DNA from: an uncultured Blautia sp.
GTDB taxonomy: Bacteria > Bacillota > Clostridia > Lachnospirales > Lachnospiraceae
Assembly: GCA_948436455.1 (NCBI GenBank)
Contig: CAOJIB010000015.1
Span: forward strand, 1 to 32,645
Length of the DNA stretch: 32,645 nucleotides
Direction: 5' to 3'
Position 1 is the first letter of the stretch; each line of letters starts with the position of its first letter. A model generated the notes under the pieces. That model searched no databases. It saw nothing but the letters and a program-made list of their open reading frames with translations, and was not told the origin of the DNA. Of the stretch, positions 17,395 through 25,616 are shown piece after piece. The position numbers were made by a program, and so were the translations under genes.

Positions 17395-17423
17395 GGCGTC
17401 CGTCTTTGGAAAGATCGGACGCC
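17395..17423 (+). other. Stable intercistronic hairpin
   Basis: GGCGTCCG (17395-17402) pairs with CGGACGCC (17416-17423), and TCTTT pairs with AAAGA inside, 13 bp in all with one bulge and a GG turn. It ends 6 bases before the AAAGGA ribosome site of the kinase gene. No T-run, so a processing or stability element is more likely than a terminator. Confidence 0.55.
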
Positions 17424-17444
17424 GCTTTGAAAGGAATGTTTTTT

Positions 17445-18977
17445 ATGAAACGTCAGTATTGTATCGGAATAGACAGTGGAACGCAGAGTACCCGCGTGAT
17501 GATGTTCGACTTAAGCGGGAATTTTGTCTGCGGATCGACCGTAAAGCACAAGCCGCTGATCCACGGGCAGGACGGCGGTATCTACATGGACGAGGAAAAC
17601 TTATGGACTTCTTTGTGCGCGGCGGCCCGGGATATGATGGCGCAGTTCGACGGCGATCCTGCGGATATACTGGGCGTCGGCCTTTCCCCTCATAATGGGA
17701 CGGTATGCTTTATGAGGAACGACGGCACGCACTTACTGCATCCCATCTGTTACCAGGATTACCGGACGGCGGACGTGGAGCCTATGCCGGCGGATTGTCC
17801 CGCTTGGGAGGCATGGCAGCGCAGGAATTCCCGGGCAAACCTGTTAAAGAGCGTATCTCCAACGCTTTATGATCAGGTGGAAAAATATGCCTCCGTGGGC
17901 GGATACCTGGGGTTCATGCTGACGGGCAGCTTTGTGGATACGATAAGCAATACGATTGGAAGTATGCCTCTGGATCGGGAGCGTTTTTGCTATGAGGAAC
18001 GCGCATGGGTATACGACTGTGTGGGAATGCGAAAAGATCAGCTCTGCGAGGCATTTTTGCCGGGGCAGGCGATGGGAAAGATCTCCGAAAAGGCCGCCGA
18101 GGAAACCGGGCTTCCTGCGGGAATTCCTCTGGTGGCGGGCGCCAGCGATAAGCAGACCGAAGCGTTTGGTGCCGGCGCTGTCCATGACGGAGACGCCTTT
18201 ATAAGCTATGGCACGGAAGCGAATCTCACCTTTGTATCCAATCAATTTTATACGATGACCAGGGAGAATTTTTTCTACAGCCTGCTAAGCGCCGTGCCCT
18301 ACCAGTGGAACTACACGGTTCCCATGGCGAGAGGCTACTGGCTGGTGACCTGGTTTAAGGAGCAGTTTGCCGAGGATCTGACCGAGAAGGCGATGCAGGA
18401 GGGCTTAGGACGCTACGGCGCGGAGGACTACCTGACGAAGCAGGCCCTACATATACCGGCGGGCAGCGAGGGCCTGCTGGTTATGCCGGATTTTTTGGCC
18501 CCCAGAGAGAGGCCGCACAGCAGCGGTACTGTGATCGGCCTAAAGCCCATCCATACCCGGGCGCATCTGTTCCGCGCCCTGATTGAAGGCATTGCCATGA
18601 CTCTTCGGCTGAATTCCGAATCCCTGAAAAAGAGTATGCCAAATCTGGCGCCGGTGAAGTCCCTGTACGTGGGCGGCGGCGGCTCCAGAAGCGACTTGAG
18701 CATGCAGATTACAGCAGATATATTCGGCGTTCCTGCCACAAGGGCCTCCTATCACGAAACAGGTTCCTTAGGCGCGGCTATGTGTGCGGCCATTGGCGCC
18801 GGAGCCTTTGCCAATCAGGAGGAGGCGGTGCAGATGCTCCAGGGAAATACCCAGACCTTTGTGCCAAATGCCAAGAATCAGGCGTTGTACGAAGAGCTTT
18901 ACCAGAAGGTATTTCGGAAGCTGTATCCCGTATTGCTGCCGACTTTTGAAACGATGGAACAGCTTTACCAAAAATAA
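17445..18977 (+). CDS. FGGY-family carbohydrate kinase
   Basis: A 510-residue sugar kinase. The N-terminal phosphate motif CIGIDSGTQSTRVMMFD and the C-terminal adenosine motif VGGGGSRSDLSMQITADIFG are both clear. Family members phosphorylate xylulose, ribulose, glycerol, erythritol or autoinducer-2; the subgroup is not recognisable. The start at 17445 lies 9 bases after AAAGGA. Together with the GH43-like protein and the oxidoreductases this suggests that a sugar or polyol released in the pathway is phosphorylated before cleavage, possibly by the TIM-barrel protein two genes on. Confidence 0.92.
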   Translation: MKRQYCIGIDSGTQSTRVMMFDLSGNFVCGSTVKHKPLIHGQDGGIYMDEENLWTSLCAAARDMMAQFDGDPADILGVGLSPHNGTVCFMRNDGTHLLHPICYQDYRTADVEPMPADCPAWEAWQRRNSRANLLKSVSPTLYDQVEKYASVGGYLGFMLTGSFVDTISNTIGSMPLDRERFCYEERAWVYDCVGMRKDQLCEAFLPGQAMGKISEKAAEETGLPAGIPLVAGASDKQTEAFGAGAVHDGDAFISYGTEANLTFVSNQFYTMTRENFFYSLLSAVPYQWNYTVPMARGYWLVTWFKEQFAEDLTEKAMQEGLGRYGAEDYLTKQALHIPAGSEGLLVMPDFLAPRERPHSSGTVIGLKPIHTRAHLFRALIEGIAMTLRLNSESLKKSMPNLAPVKSLYVGGGGSRSDLSMQITADIFGVPATRASYHETGSLGAAMCAAIGAGAFANQEEAVQMLQGNTQTFVPNAKNQALYEELYQKVFRKLYPVLLPTFETMEQLYQK

Positions 18978-19025
18978 ATACCCCGCAGCACGCTGTGGGA
19001 CGTCACATTTGTTACATATGGGCAA

Positions 19026-19064
19026 TCCCAAAGGCTTTTTTGGAAACGAAAGAAGCTTTTGGGA
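19026..19064 (+). other. Hairpin between kinase and aminotransferase genes
   Basis: A 12-bp stem (TCCCAAAGGCTT 19026-19037 with AAGCTTTTGGGA 19053-19064, one G-U pair) and a 15-base loop. Just upstream, CCCGCAG/CTGTGGG (about 18981-18999) forms a smaller stem. Neither is followed by a T-run. The remaining sequence up to 19150 shows only the GGGAGG ribosome site. Confidence 0.5.
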
Positions 19065-19150
19065 GCGCTTCCGTTTCAGTGCCTTGGAAAATTCACCGTA
19101 TGCGGAGGGATTTCCCAGGGACCGATCGTACATAAAGGGAGGTATTCTAT

Positions 19151-20218
19151 ATGAAATTATCGAAATATCTGACAAGTATGCCGGCCTACAGCCCGGCCCC
19201 TAATACTTGTAAGGTTCGGCTTAATACAAACGAAAGCCCCTACGATCTGCCGGATTATCTGAAAGAAGAAGTGATTCAGAAAATTCGGGAGATGCCCTTT
19301 AACCGTTATCCCAATCCCCGGGCCGTGCAGCTTCGGGACGTGGCGGCGGAATTTTTCGGCGTGGAGCCTTCAATGATTATGCCGGGCAACGGTTCCGGCG
19401 AATGGATCAAGATGCTGGTATCCGATTTGATGGAAAAGGGCAGCAAGCTGCTGTTTTTGGACCCGGATTTCTTTATTTACCGCAGACAGGCCGGCTTTGC
19501 CGCTATGGATATGCATCTTGTATCAAAAGACCCGGACGGTTTTTTGACTCTGGAGCGGCTTTTGGAAATTTTAAAAGAAGAGAAGCCGGACTTTTTCATG
19601 TTTTCCAACCCCTGTAATCCCACCGGCCAGGGCTATACCCGCGAGGAAGTAAAGCAGATTATCGCGGCCTGCGGCGACGGCGTCGTGATTGTGGACGAGG
19701 CCTATAACGATTTCTTTGGCGAAAGTATTATTGATTATGCGGTTACAACAGAAAACGTGATTGTTCTGCGTACCTGCTCCAAGGCCATCGGCCTTGCTTG
19801 CGCAAGGATCGGCTTCGCTATTGCGAATCCCCAGATGATCGATCTGATCAACCATATCCGTTCTCCATACAGCGTCAGTCAGACGGCGCAGATTATCGGC
19901 GAGGTGGTATTAAAGGATAAAAAATATCTTAAAGAGATTACAGAGAAGGTCATTGAAGAAAGAGAGATCACCTATAAGAAATTAGAGGAGCTGGCTGCGA
20001 AATATCCGGAAGCTATGATCCTAAAGCCCTCCGTCAGCAATTTCTTCTTCGTGCGCTTCGCAGATTCTGAAAAGATCTGCAATGGCTTAAAGGAACGCAG
20101 CGTCGCTGTTCGGGATTTCCCCCGCGCGCCCATTCCTCACACCAGAATTACCGTAGGCACGCCGGAAGAAAATCGTGCGCTGATCGAAGGACTTACAGAA
20201 ATCTTAGCAGGAAAATAA
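19151..20218 (+). CDS. HisC-like class I/II aminotransferase
   Basis: A 355-residue PLP enzyme resembling histidinol-phosphate aminotransferase. Features: NTNESPYDLP near the start, FSNPCNPTGQ (substrate and PLP loop, about 151-160), VDEAYNDF (about 181-188), the Schiff-base lysine K211 in RTCSKAIG and the arginine in ACARIGFA. No his genes surround it, so it is unlikely to serve histidine synthesis. HisC-like proteins also act on threonine-phosphate, aromatic or phosphonate amino acids. It sits between a kinase and a phosphate-binding TIM-barrel protein, which suggests a phosphorylated amino or keto compound. Confidence 0.88.
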   Translation: MKLSKYLTSMPAYSPAPNTCKVRLNTNESPYDLPDYLKEEVIQKIREMPFNRYPNPRAVQLRDVAAEFFGVEPSMIMPGNGSGEWIKMLVSDLMEKGSKLLFLDPDFFIYRRQAGFAAMDMHLVSKDPDGFLTLERLLEILKEEKPDFFMFSNPCNPTGQGYTREEVKQIIAACGDGVVIVDEAYNDFFGESIIDYAVTTENVIVLRTCSKAIGLACARIGFAIANPQMIDLINHIRSPYSVSQTAQIIGEVVLKDKKYLKEITEKVIEEREITYKKLEELAAKYPEAMILKPSVSNFFFVRFADSEKICNGLKERSVAVRDFPRAPIPHTRITVGTPEENRALIEGLTEILAGK

Positions 20219-20230
20219 AGGAGAAAAAAT

Positions 20231-20926
20231 ATGGCAGGAAAAGAAATGATCACAGGTACCCAGGAAGTTATCATGCTCACGGACAACGATCTGACCGTGG
20301 ATAATGCGGCGGAATTTTTTACCTCCGCAAAGGACGAAGCGACGATTAACTGGGGTTTTAAGAGCGTAGGACAGCCACACGACGTGATGTATGCGCTGGC
20401 GGAGGTTATAAAGGCCGCTGGGAAAAATCTGTTTTTAGAGTCTATTACGTATACCCAGGAGGAATACAAATTCCTGGCGGAATTTTCCAAAAAGGCAGGC
20501 GTAAACTGCGTGCTGGGTACGATCTACGATAAGGGGCTCCATGAAGCGCTCAATGAGATCGGCGTTTTATATTGCCCGTTTATCGCGAAAACTCCCGGTC
20601 TTCCGGGCAGGATCATTAAAAGCAAGGATGAGATCATGGCCGATCTGCAGCAGGCGCTGGACGCAGGCGTCGGCGGCGTTTCGATTCCGGCATATATGCA
20701 TGATGAGATGAGCGGCAAGGAAATTCTTAGCATGATCCGCAAGGAAGCACCGGAATTGCCAATTCTGGTGGCCGGCCGCGTAAAGACCTACGAGCGTATT
20801 GATGAGATGTTCGAATTGAATACCAGCTTTACCATCGGTGGCGCGCTCTTTAGGGCAGAGCTTGGCGAGGGCTCTTTTGCCGACAATGTACGCATACTGA
20901 GCGATTACATGAAAAAAGCCCGCTAA
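20231..20926 (+). CDS. Unassigned TIM-barrel protein, possible phosphate-binding aldolase or isomerase
   Basis: A 231-residue protein whose alternating strands (VIMLTD, INWGFKSV, KNLFLES, NCVLGTIYD, VLYCPFIAK, GVSIPAY, ILVAGR, FTIGGALF) fit an eight-stranded TIM barrel. The last two strands carry VAG (180-182) and TIGGALF (201-207), resembling the phosphate-binding ends of HisA/TrpF/RPE-like barrels. I do not recognise a named family. K86-region and the conserved-looking E in FLES are candidate active-site residues. It begins 13 bases after the HisC-like gene behind AAAGGAG, so it belongs to the same pathway. Aldolase, epimerase and isomerase are all possible. Confidence 0.6.
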   Translation: MAGKEMITGTQEVIMLTDNDLTVDNAAEFFTSAKDEATINWGFKSVGQPHDVMYALAEVIKAAGKNLFLESITYTQEEYKFLAEFSKKAGVNCVLGTIYDKGLHEALNEIGVLYCPFIAKTPGLPGRIIKSKDEIMADLQQALDAGVGGVSIPAYMHDEMSGKEILSMIRKEAPELPILVAGRVKTYERIDEMFELNTSFTIGGALFRAELGEGSFADNVRILSDYMKKAR

Positions 20927-20959
20927 GGCGCAAAAGGAAGCGCTCCATGGGAGGAAACG

Positions 20960-21742
20960 ATGAAGAAATACGCCCGTATTAAATATGAAGGAGAGGTATC
21001 CTTTGCTCTTTTGGGCGAGGAGGGGAAGTGGCAGCTTTTAAACGGCACGAACCCGGACAACTTTTCCGAGACTGGGATCTGGTTGGAAAATCCGGATATC
21101 CAGTTGATTCCCTGTACGCCTACGAAGATCGTCGGCGTGGGTTTAAATTATATGGATATGGAATTAAAGCCGGGGGAAAGCTTTCCCAGAAGGCCGAAGA
21201 TGTATATCAAGCCTTTATCGGCCATGATTGGGGACGGGGAGGACATCATCCTTTCCCCCATGGTGCACGACCCCTGCAGCGAGGTGGAGCTGGCCGTGGT
21301 CATGGGCCGCTATTGCTCGCATGTCAGCCAGGCGGACGCAGAAAACTATATCTGGGGCTATATGCTGGCCAACGATATGACGGCCAGCGATCTCCAGGCG
21401 GAGGACGTCGTATGGGGCCGGGCCAAGACCTTCGATACGTTTTGCCCGGTGTCTCAGTATATTATTGCGGATGTGGATGTATCCGACCTGCAGATATCTT
21501 CCAGGATTAATGGAAAGCTGGGACAGCACGGTTCCACGAAAGACATGCTCAAGAAAATCCCCTGGCTGATTTCGTATATTTCTTATATTTACGCGCTGCA
21601 GCCCGGCGATCTGTTGTTGACCGGCACGCCTACCGGCTACGGTGACAAGGTCAAGGCGGGGGATCTGCTGGAGATGGAAATCGAAAATATCGGCACGCTG
21701 CATAACAGGCTAAAGGCCGCCGAGTATACCTGCGAATTCTAA
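20960..21742 (+). CDS. Fumarylacetoacetate hydrolase (FAH) family protein
   Basis: A 260-residue FAH-fold protein. Visible features are PTKIVGVGLNY, KPLSAMIGDGEDI, the metal-ligand strand EVELAVVMG, the loop ANDMTASDLQ and the C-terminal TGTPTGYGDKVKAGD. Members hydrolyse or hydrate C-C bonds in beta-diketo acids, decarboxylate oxaloacetate or cleave acylpyruvates. The small FAH group often has acylpyruvase or oxaloacetate decarboxylase activity, which would fit neighbours handling C4 acids (CitE-like lyase, malic enzyme). AGGAGG-like GGGAGGAAAC precedes the ATG. Confidence 0.88.
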   Translation: MKKYARIKYEGEVSFALLGEEGKWQLLNGTNPDNFSETGIWLENPDIQLIPCTPTKIVGVGLNYMDMELKPGESFPRRPKMYIKPLSAMIGDGEDIILSPMVHDPCSEVELAVVMGRYCSHVSQADAENYIWGYMLANDMTASDLQAEDVVWGRAKTFDTFCPVSQYIIADVDVSDLQISSRINGKLGQHGSTKDMLKKIPWLISYISYIYALQPGDLLLTGTPTGYGDKVKAGDLLEMEIENIGTLHNRLKAAEYTCEF

Positions 21743-21802
21743 AGAGGACTGCGGCAAAAGCTTTTTGTAACAGGAAACCAGAAGATATAAGGAGGCAGAA
21801 AA

Positions 21803-22696
21803 ATGGCAGTTAGAAGAACGGATCTTTATTTACCGGCAAATAATGAACATATGATAGAAAAAGCGCCCACCCGCGGGGCGGATGTGATTACCCTGGATCT
21901 GGAGGATGCGGTTCCTCTCTCAGAGAAAGCTGCCGCCAGGGAAATCGCAAAGAAATGGATTCCCAAGATGAGCCAGAACGGCGCGGAGTCCTGGGTGCGG
22001 ATTAACGCCTGGGATACAGATCTGACGATGGAGGATCTGGACGCAGTCGTAATGGAAGGCCTGGACGGTATTACATTGCCCAAGTGCTCCGGCCCCGACG
22101 ACGTAAAGCGGCTGGACTTTATGATGACGGATCTGGAAAAGAAACGCGGCCTGCCTGTGGGCGGTATCAAGATGGCCATCCTTATTGAGACTGCCATCGG
22201 CGTGATGAACGTAGATCAGGCGGTATGGTGCTCCGATCGTCTGGTAGCCGTCATCTTTGGTGCGGTGGATTATACCCGCGATATGCGCGTGACCAGGACT
22301 GACAAGGCGGACGAACAGATTTATGCCCGGGCAAAGATCGGTGTTGCCGCACGGGCGGCCGGCCTGGTGGCTGAGGATGCTCCGTTCCCCAATTATGCGG
22401 ACGACGCGGCTTTTGAGGCGAATACCTTAAGCGGCGCGCAGCTTGGTTTCGAGGGGCGTCAGATCATTCATCCCCGTCAGATTCCCATTGCTCATAAAGT
22501 ATATTCTCCCGCTCCCGAGCGTATCGAATGGGCCAAGAAAATTACGAAAGCTTTTGAGGAGGAAGGTCTTGCCAAGGGCTCCGCTTCTGTGGGTGTAGAC
22601 GGCCAGATGATTGATATTCCTGTATATAGAGACGGTTTGAATATTCTTGCCAGAGTAAAAGAGATCGAGGAAAAGGAAGCTACAAAGAAGCACTAA
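21803..22696 (+). CDS. CitE-like beta-hydroxyacyl-CoA lyase (HpcH/HpaI aldolase superfamily)
   Basis: A 297-residue TIM-barrel lyase. The N-terminal RTDLYLPANNEHMIEKAP (CoA and phosphate contact), LDLEDAVP (metal aspartate/glutamate), ILIETAIGV and FGAVDYTRDM match the CitE/malyl-CoA lyase/CLYBL family. Such enzymes cleave citryl-, malyl- or citramalyl-CoA to acetyl-CoA plus oxaloacetate, glyoxylate or pyruvate. True citrate lyase needs the acyl carrier CitD, which is missing here, so a free CoA thioester is the likelier substrate. AAGGAGG precedes the ATG. Malic enzyme and a CitF-like CoA transferase follow. Confidence 0.88.
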   Translation: MAVRRTDLYLPANNEHMIEKAPTRGADVITLDLEDAVPLSEKAAAREIAKKWIPKMSQNGAESWVRINAWDTDLTMEDLDAVVMEGLDGITLPKCSGPDDVKRLDFMMTDLEKKRGLPVGGIKMAILIETAIGVMNVDQAVWCSDRLVAVIFGAVDYTRDMRVTRTDKADEQIYARAKIGVAARAAGLVAEDAPFPNYADDAAFEANTLSGAQLGFEGRQIIHPRQIPIAHKVYSPAPERIEWAKKITKAFEEEGLAKGSASVGVDGQMIDIPVYRDGLNILARVKEIEEKEATKKH

Positions 22697-22705
22697 GGAG
22701 TATAG

Positions 22706-22744
22706 AAGCGTTCCCTTTGCGATAATTTGCGGAGGGAAACGCTT
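22706..22744 (+). other. Hairpin between lyase and malic enzyme genes
   Basis: AAGCGTT (22706-22712) pairs with AACGCTT (22738-22744), and CCCT with AGGG inside, one bulged A, 11 bp. It is followed by TTCACTGTTATTAT, too weak for a terminator. Confidence 0.5.
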
Positions 22745-22781
22745 TCACTGTTATTATGCAGAAAGGGACGGGAAGCGAAGG

Positions 22782-23954
22782 ATGGATTATGCAAAAGAAT
22801 CTCTGAAAATGCATTATGAGCTGCGGGGGAAGATCGAAGTGACGCCCCGGGCCGAGGTAAATACAAAGGACGCGCTTTCCTTGGCGTATACGCCAGGCGT
22901 TGCGCAGCCTTGCCTGGAGATTAAAAAAGATATCAACAAAAGCTATGACTTGACCCGCCGGTGGAATACAGTGGCGGTCGTAACGGACGGAACGGCGGTG
23001 CTGGGCCTTGGAGATATTGGGCCGGAGGCGGGGATGCCTGTCATGGAAGGAAAATGCGTGCTCTTTAAGGCCTTTGGCGACGTGGACGCCGTGCCTCTTT
23101 GTATTCGCAGCAAGACTGTGGAGGAGATCGTGCAGACGGTTTCGTTGCTGGCAGGCTCCTTTGGCGGCGTAAATCTGGAAGATATTTCCGCGCCTCGTTG
23201 CTTTGAGATTGAAAAGCAGCTGATCGAACGTTGCGATATTCCGATTTTCCATGACGACCAGCACGGGACGGCGGTGATTACTTTGGCCGGCCTAATCAAC
23301 GCCTTAAAAGTTGTGGGCAAAAAGATCGAGGATGTGAAGATCGTCACCAGCGGAGCGGGCGCCGCCGGCATCGCCATTATCAAACTTTTGATCAGCTACG
23401 GTCTGAAAAATGTGATTATGACCGATCGAAAAGGTGCAATCTACGAAGGCCGCGAGGGCTTGAACCCGGTCAAGGAGGAAATGGCCAAGATTACAAATCC
23501 CCAGCGTCTTTCCGGTACGTTAGCCGAGGTCATTTGCGGGGCGGACGTATTTATCGGTGTTTCCGCTCCCGGCACACTGACAGGAGATATGATCCGTACG
23601 ATGGAAAAAGATCCAATTATCTTCGCCTGCGCCAATCCAACGCCGGAGATTTTCCCGGACGAAGCTCTGGCTGCAGGGGCGAAGGTCGTATCCACAGGCC
23701 GCAGCGATTATCCAAACCAGATCAATAATGTGCTTTGCTTCCCGGGACTTTTCAGAGGCGCGCTGGACGTACGAGCCAGTCGTATCACCGAGCGTATGAA
23801 ATTCGCCGCGGCGCAGGCATTGGCGAATCTGGTGGGTGAAGAGGAGCTGTGCGCCGAGTATATCATTCCCAAGGCGTTCGATCCCCGTGTGAAGGACGCG
23901 GTGGCGCAGGCGGTGGCCGAGGCCGCGAGGGAAGATCAGGTGGCTAGGATCTAA
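22782..23954 (+). CDS. Malic enzyme (malate to pyruvate), short bacterial form
   Basis: A 390-residue malic enzyme of the compact bacterial type without the phosphotransacetylase domain. Signature segments: SLAYTPGVAQPC, GLGDIGPEAGMPVMEGK, the metal-binding FHDDQHGTAV and the Rossmann motif SGAGAAGIAI. It oxidatively decarboxylates malate to pyruvate with NAD(P). The last bases before the ATG form only a weak ribosome site (GGGACGGG). Lying between CitE-like and CitF-like genes, it would drain malate produced from malyl-CoA, or a close analogue such as a substituted malate. Confidence 0.94.
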   Translation: MDYAKESLKMHYELRGKIEVTPRAEVNTKDALSLAYTPGVAQPCLEIKKDINKSYDLTRRWNTVAVVTDGTAVLGLGDIGPEAGMPVMEGKCVLFKAFGDVDAVPLCIRSKTVEEIVQTVSLLAGSFGGVNLEDISAPRCFEIEKQLIERCDIPIFHDDQHGTAVITLAGLINALKVVGKKIEDVKIVTSGAGAAGIAIIKLLISYGLKNVIMTDRKGAIYEGREGLNPVKEEMAKITNPQRLSGTLAEVICGADVFIGVSAPGTLTGDMIRTMEKDPIIFACANPTPEIFPDEALAAGAKVVSTGRSDYPNQINNVLCFPGLFRGALDVRASRITERMKFAAAQALANLVGEEELCAEYIIPKAFDPRVKDAVAQAVAEAAREDQVARI

Positions 23955-24021
23955 AGAATGAAAAAGGGAGCCCATATCTGTAAAAAACGAAACAGTGACG
24001 AGTTTTCCAAAGGAGAGTCGA

Positions 24022-25575
24022 ATGAAAAATATACTTGGACGTGAAGTTCCGGATTATATTGAAGATTACGGTACAGTCCGGCATTACGCAGGCGCCTTCG
24101 CCTTAGCCGGCCAGCCCTCGAAGCGTGCTGAGGCCCGGATCGAGAAAGGCGCTGTGATCGGGCAGAGTAAGCTTTGTAAAGACCTGGAGGAAGCGCTGGA
24201 CAAATTGCCTTTGCGGGACGGTATGACCGTGTCGTTTCACCACCATCTGCGGAATGGAGATTTCGTGACCAATCAGGTCATGGAAGCCATTGCCAGACGG
24301 GGCTACAAGGATATTCATGTGGCGGCCTCCGGTCTTTTTGCCTGCCATGCGCCTCTGGTTCCGTTGATCGAGGATGGGACGATTACTAAGATTTCGGTCA
24401 GTACCTTCGGTGCCGGGCCGGTGGCCCAGGCGATTTCTGCCGGCAAGCTGCAAAAGCCCGCAGTCCTTATGAGCCACGGCGGCCGCGCCCGAGCGGTGGA
24501 AAACGGCGAGCTGCACATTGATATTGCTTTCTGCGCGTCGCCAAGCTGTGACGCCATGGGAAATATCAACGGGAGTCACGGCAAGAGCGCCTGCGGCTGT
24601 CTGTCCTATATGTATGCGGACGCGGCTTTTGCGGATTATGTTGTAGCGGTAACGGATACGCTGACGCCGTATCCCAATACGCCGATCGAAATTTCGGAAC
24701 ATCTGGTAGATTTGGTGGTGCAGGTAGACGCCATCGGCGATCCGGCGGGGATTGCCAGCGGTGCGACGAAGGTGACAGAGGATCCGGCCCGGCTGGCAGT
24801 GGCGGAAATGGCCGCGGAGCTTTTGGATCAGGCCGGCTATGTGCAGCAGGGCATGAGCTTTCAGACAGGAGCCGGCGGCATTAGTCTGGCAGTGGCGGCC
24901 CGCCTTCGGGAGCGGATGCTAAAGCGGGGAATTACTGGAAGCTTCGGCTCTGGCGGTATTCACGGTTATTTTACACGGATGCTGGATGAAGGACTCTTTC
25001 GGGCGCTTTGGAACGTGCAGTGCTTTGATATTGAATCCATCGAGCATCTGGCCCGGCATGATCCCCGCCATCTGATTATGAGCGGCAGTCTCTATGGCAA
25101 TCCAGAAAATAAGGGATGTGTGGTCAACAATCTGGATATTATGATCTTGGGAGGTTTTGAAGTAGATACAGATTTCCACTTGAACGTGATTACTGGTTCC
25201 AACGGCGTGATCATGAGCGCTTCGGGCGGCAACGAGGACTGCGCCGCGGGCAGCAAGATCTCGCTGGTCGTCAGCAATCTGATGAAAAAGGGCAATCGCT
25301 GCATGATCCGGGAGAAGGTGACGACGATCACAACGCCGGGGGATACGGTGGACGGCATTGTAACCGACAAGGGAATTGCGATCAATCCCCGTCGGACGGA
25401 TCTTATGGAAAAACTAAAAGGCAGTGGCCTTCCCATTGTAGACATTCAGGAGCTGTACCAGATGGGCCAAAAGCTGGGAGCGGTGGAAGATCATCCGAAG
25501 ATCGGTGATCGGATTGTAGGCGTTGTGGAATACCGGGACGGTACGGTGATTGACGTGGTACGTCAGGTGCTTTAA
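24022..25575 (+). CDS. Citrate lyase alpha subunit (CitF)-like CoA transferase
   Basis: A 517-residue protein of full CitF length, with the family start (LGREVPDYIEDYGTVRHYAGAF), SFHHHLRNGD, the FCASPSCDAMGNINGSHG block and the glycine-rich NVITGSNGVIMSASGGNEDCAAGSK near the active site. In citrate lyase this subunit swaps the acyl group between CitD-bound acetyl and citrate. No citD, citC, citX or citG occurs in the window, so it may act directly on CoA esters, for example malate or citramalate against acetyl-CoA. AAAGGAG sets the start at 24022; the frame opens at 23995. Spacing to malic enzyme is about 67 bases. Confidence 0.87.
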   Translation: MKNILGREVPDYIEDYGTVRHYAGAFALAGQPSKRAEARIEKGAVIGQSKLCKDLEEALDKLPLRDGMTVSFHHHLRNGDFVTNQVMEAIARRGYKDIHVAASGLFACHAPLVPLIEDGTITKISVSTFGAGPVAQAISAGKLQKPAVLMSHGGRARAVENGELHIDIAFCASPSCDAMGNINGSHGKSACGCLSYMYADAAFADYVVAVTDTLTPYPNTPIEISEHLVDLVVQVDAIGDPAGIASGATKVTEDPARLAVAEMAAELLDQAGYVQQGMSFQTGAGGISLAVAARLRERMLKRGITGSFGSGGIHGYFTRMLDEGLFRALWNVQCFDIESIEHLARHDPRHLIMSGSLYGNPENKGCVVNNLDIMILGGFEVDTDFHLNVITGSNGVIMSASGGNEDCAAGSKISLVVSNLMKKGNRCMIREKVTTITTPGDTVDGIVTDKGIAINPRRTDLMEKLKGSGLPIVDIQELYQMGQKLGAVEDHPKIGDRIVGVVEYRDGTVIDVVRQVL

Positions 25576-25616
25576 CAAAGAAATGAAAGTTTTGACAAAT
25601 AGAAAGGAGCGTATGT

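Noticed and set aside
19151-20218. Histidine biosynthesis gene hisC
   Set aside because: The fold matches, but no other his gene is near and the gene lies within a catabolic run, so the symbol would mislead.
21803-25575. A standard citrate lyase operon (citDEF)
   Set aside because: citD and the accessory genes are absent and malic enzyme interrupts the order.
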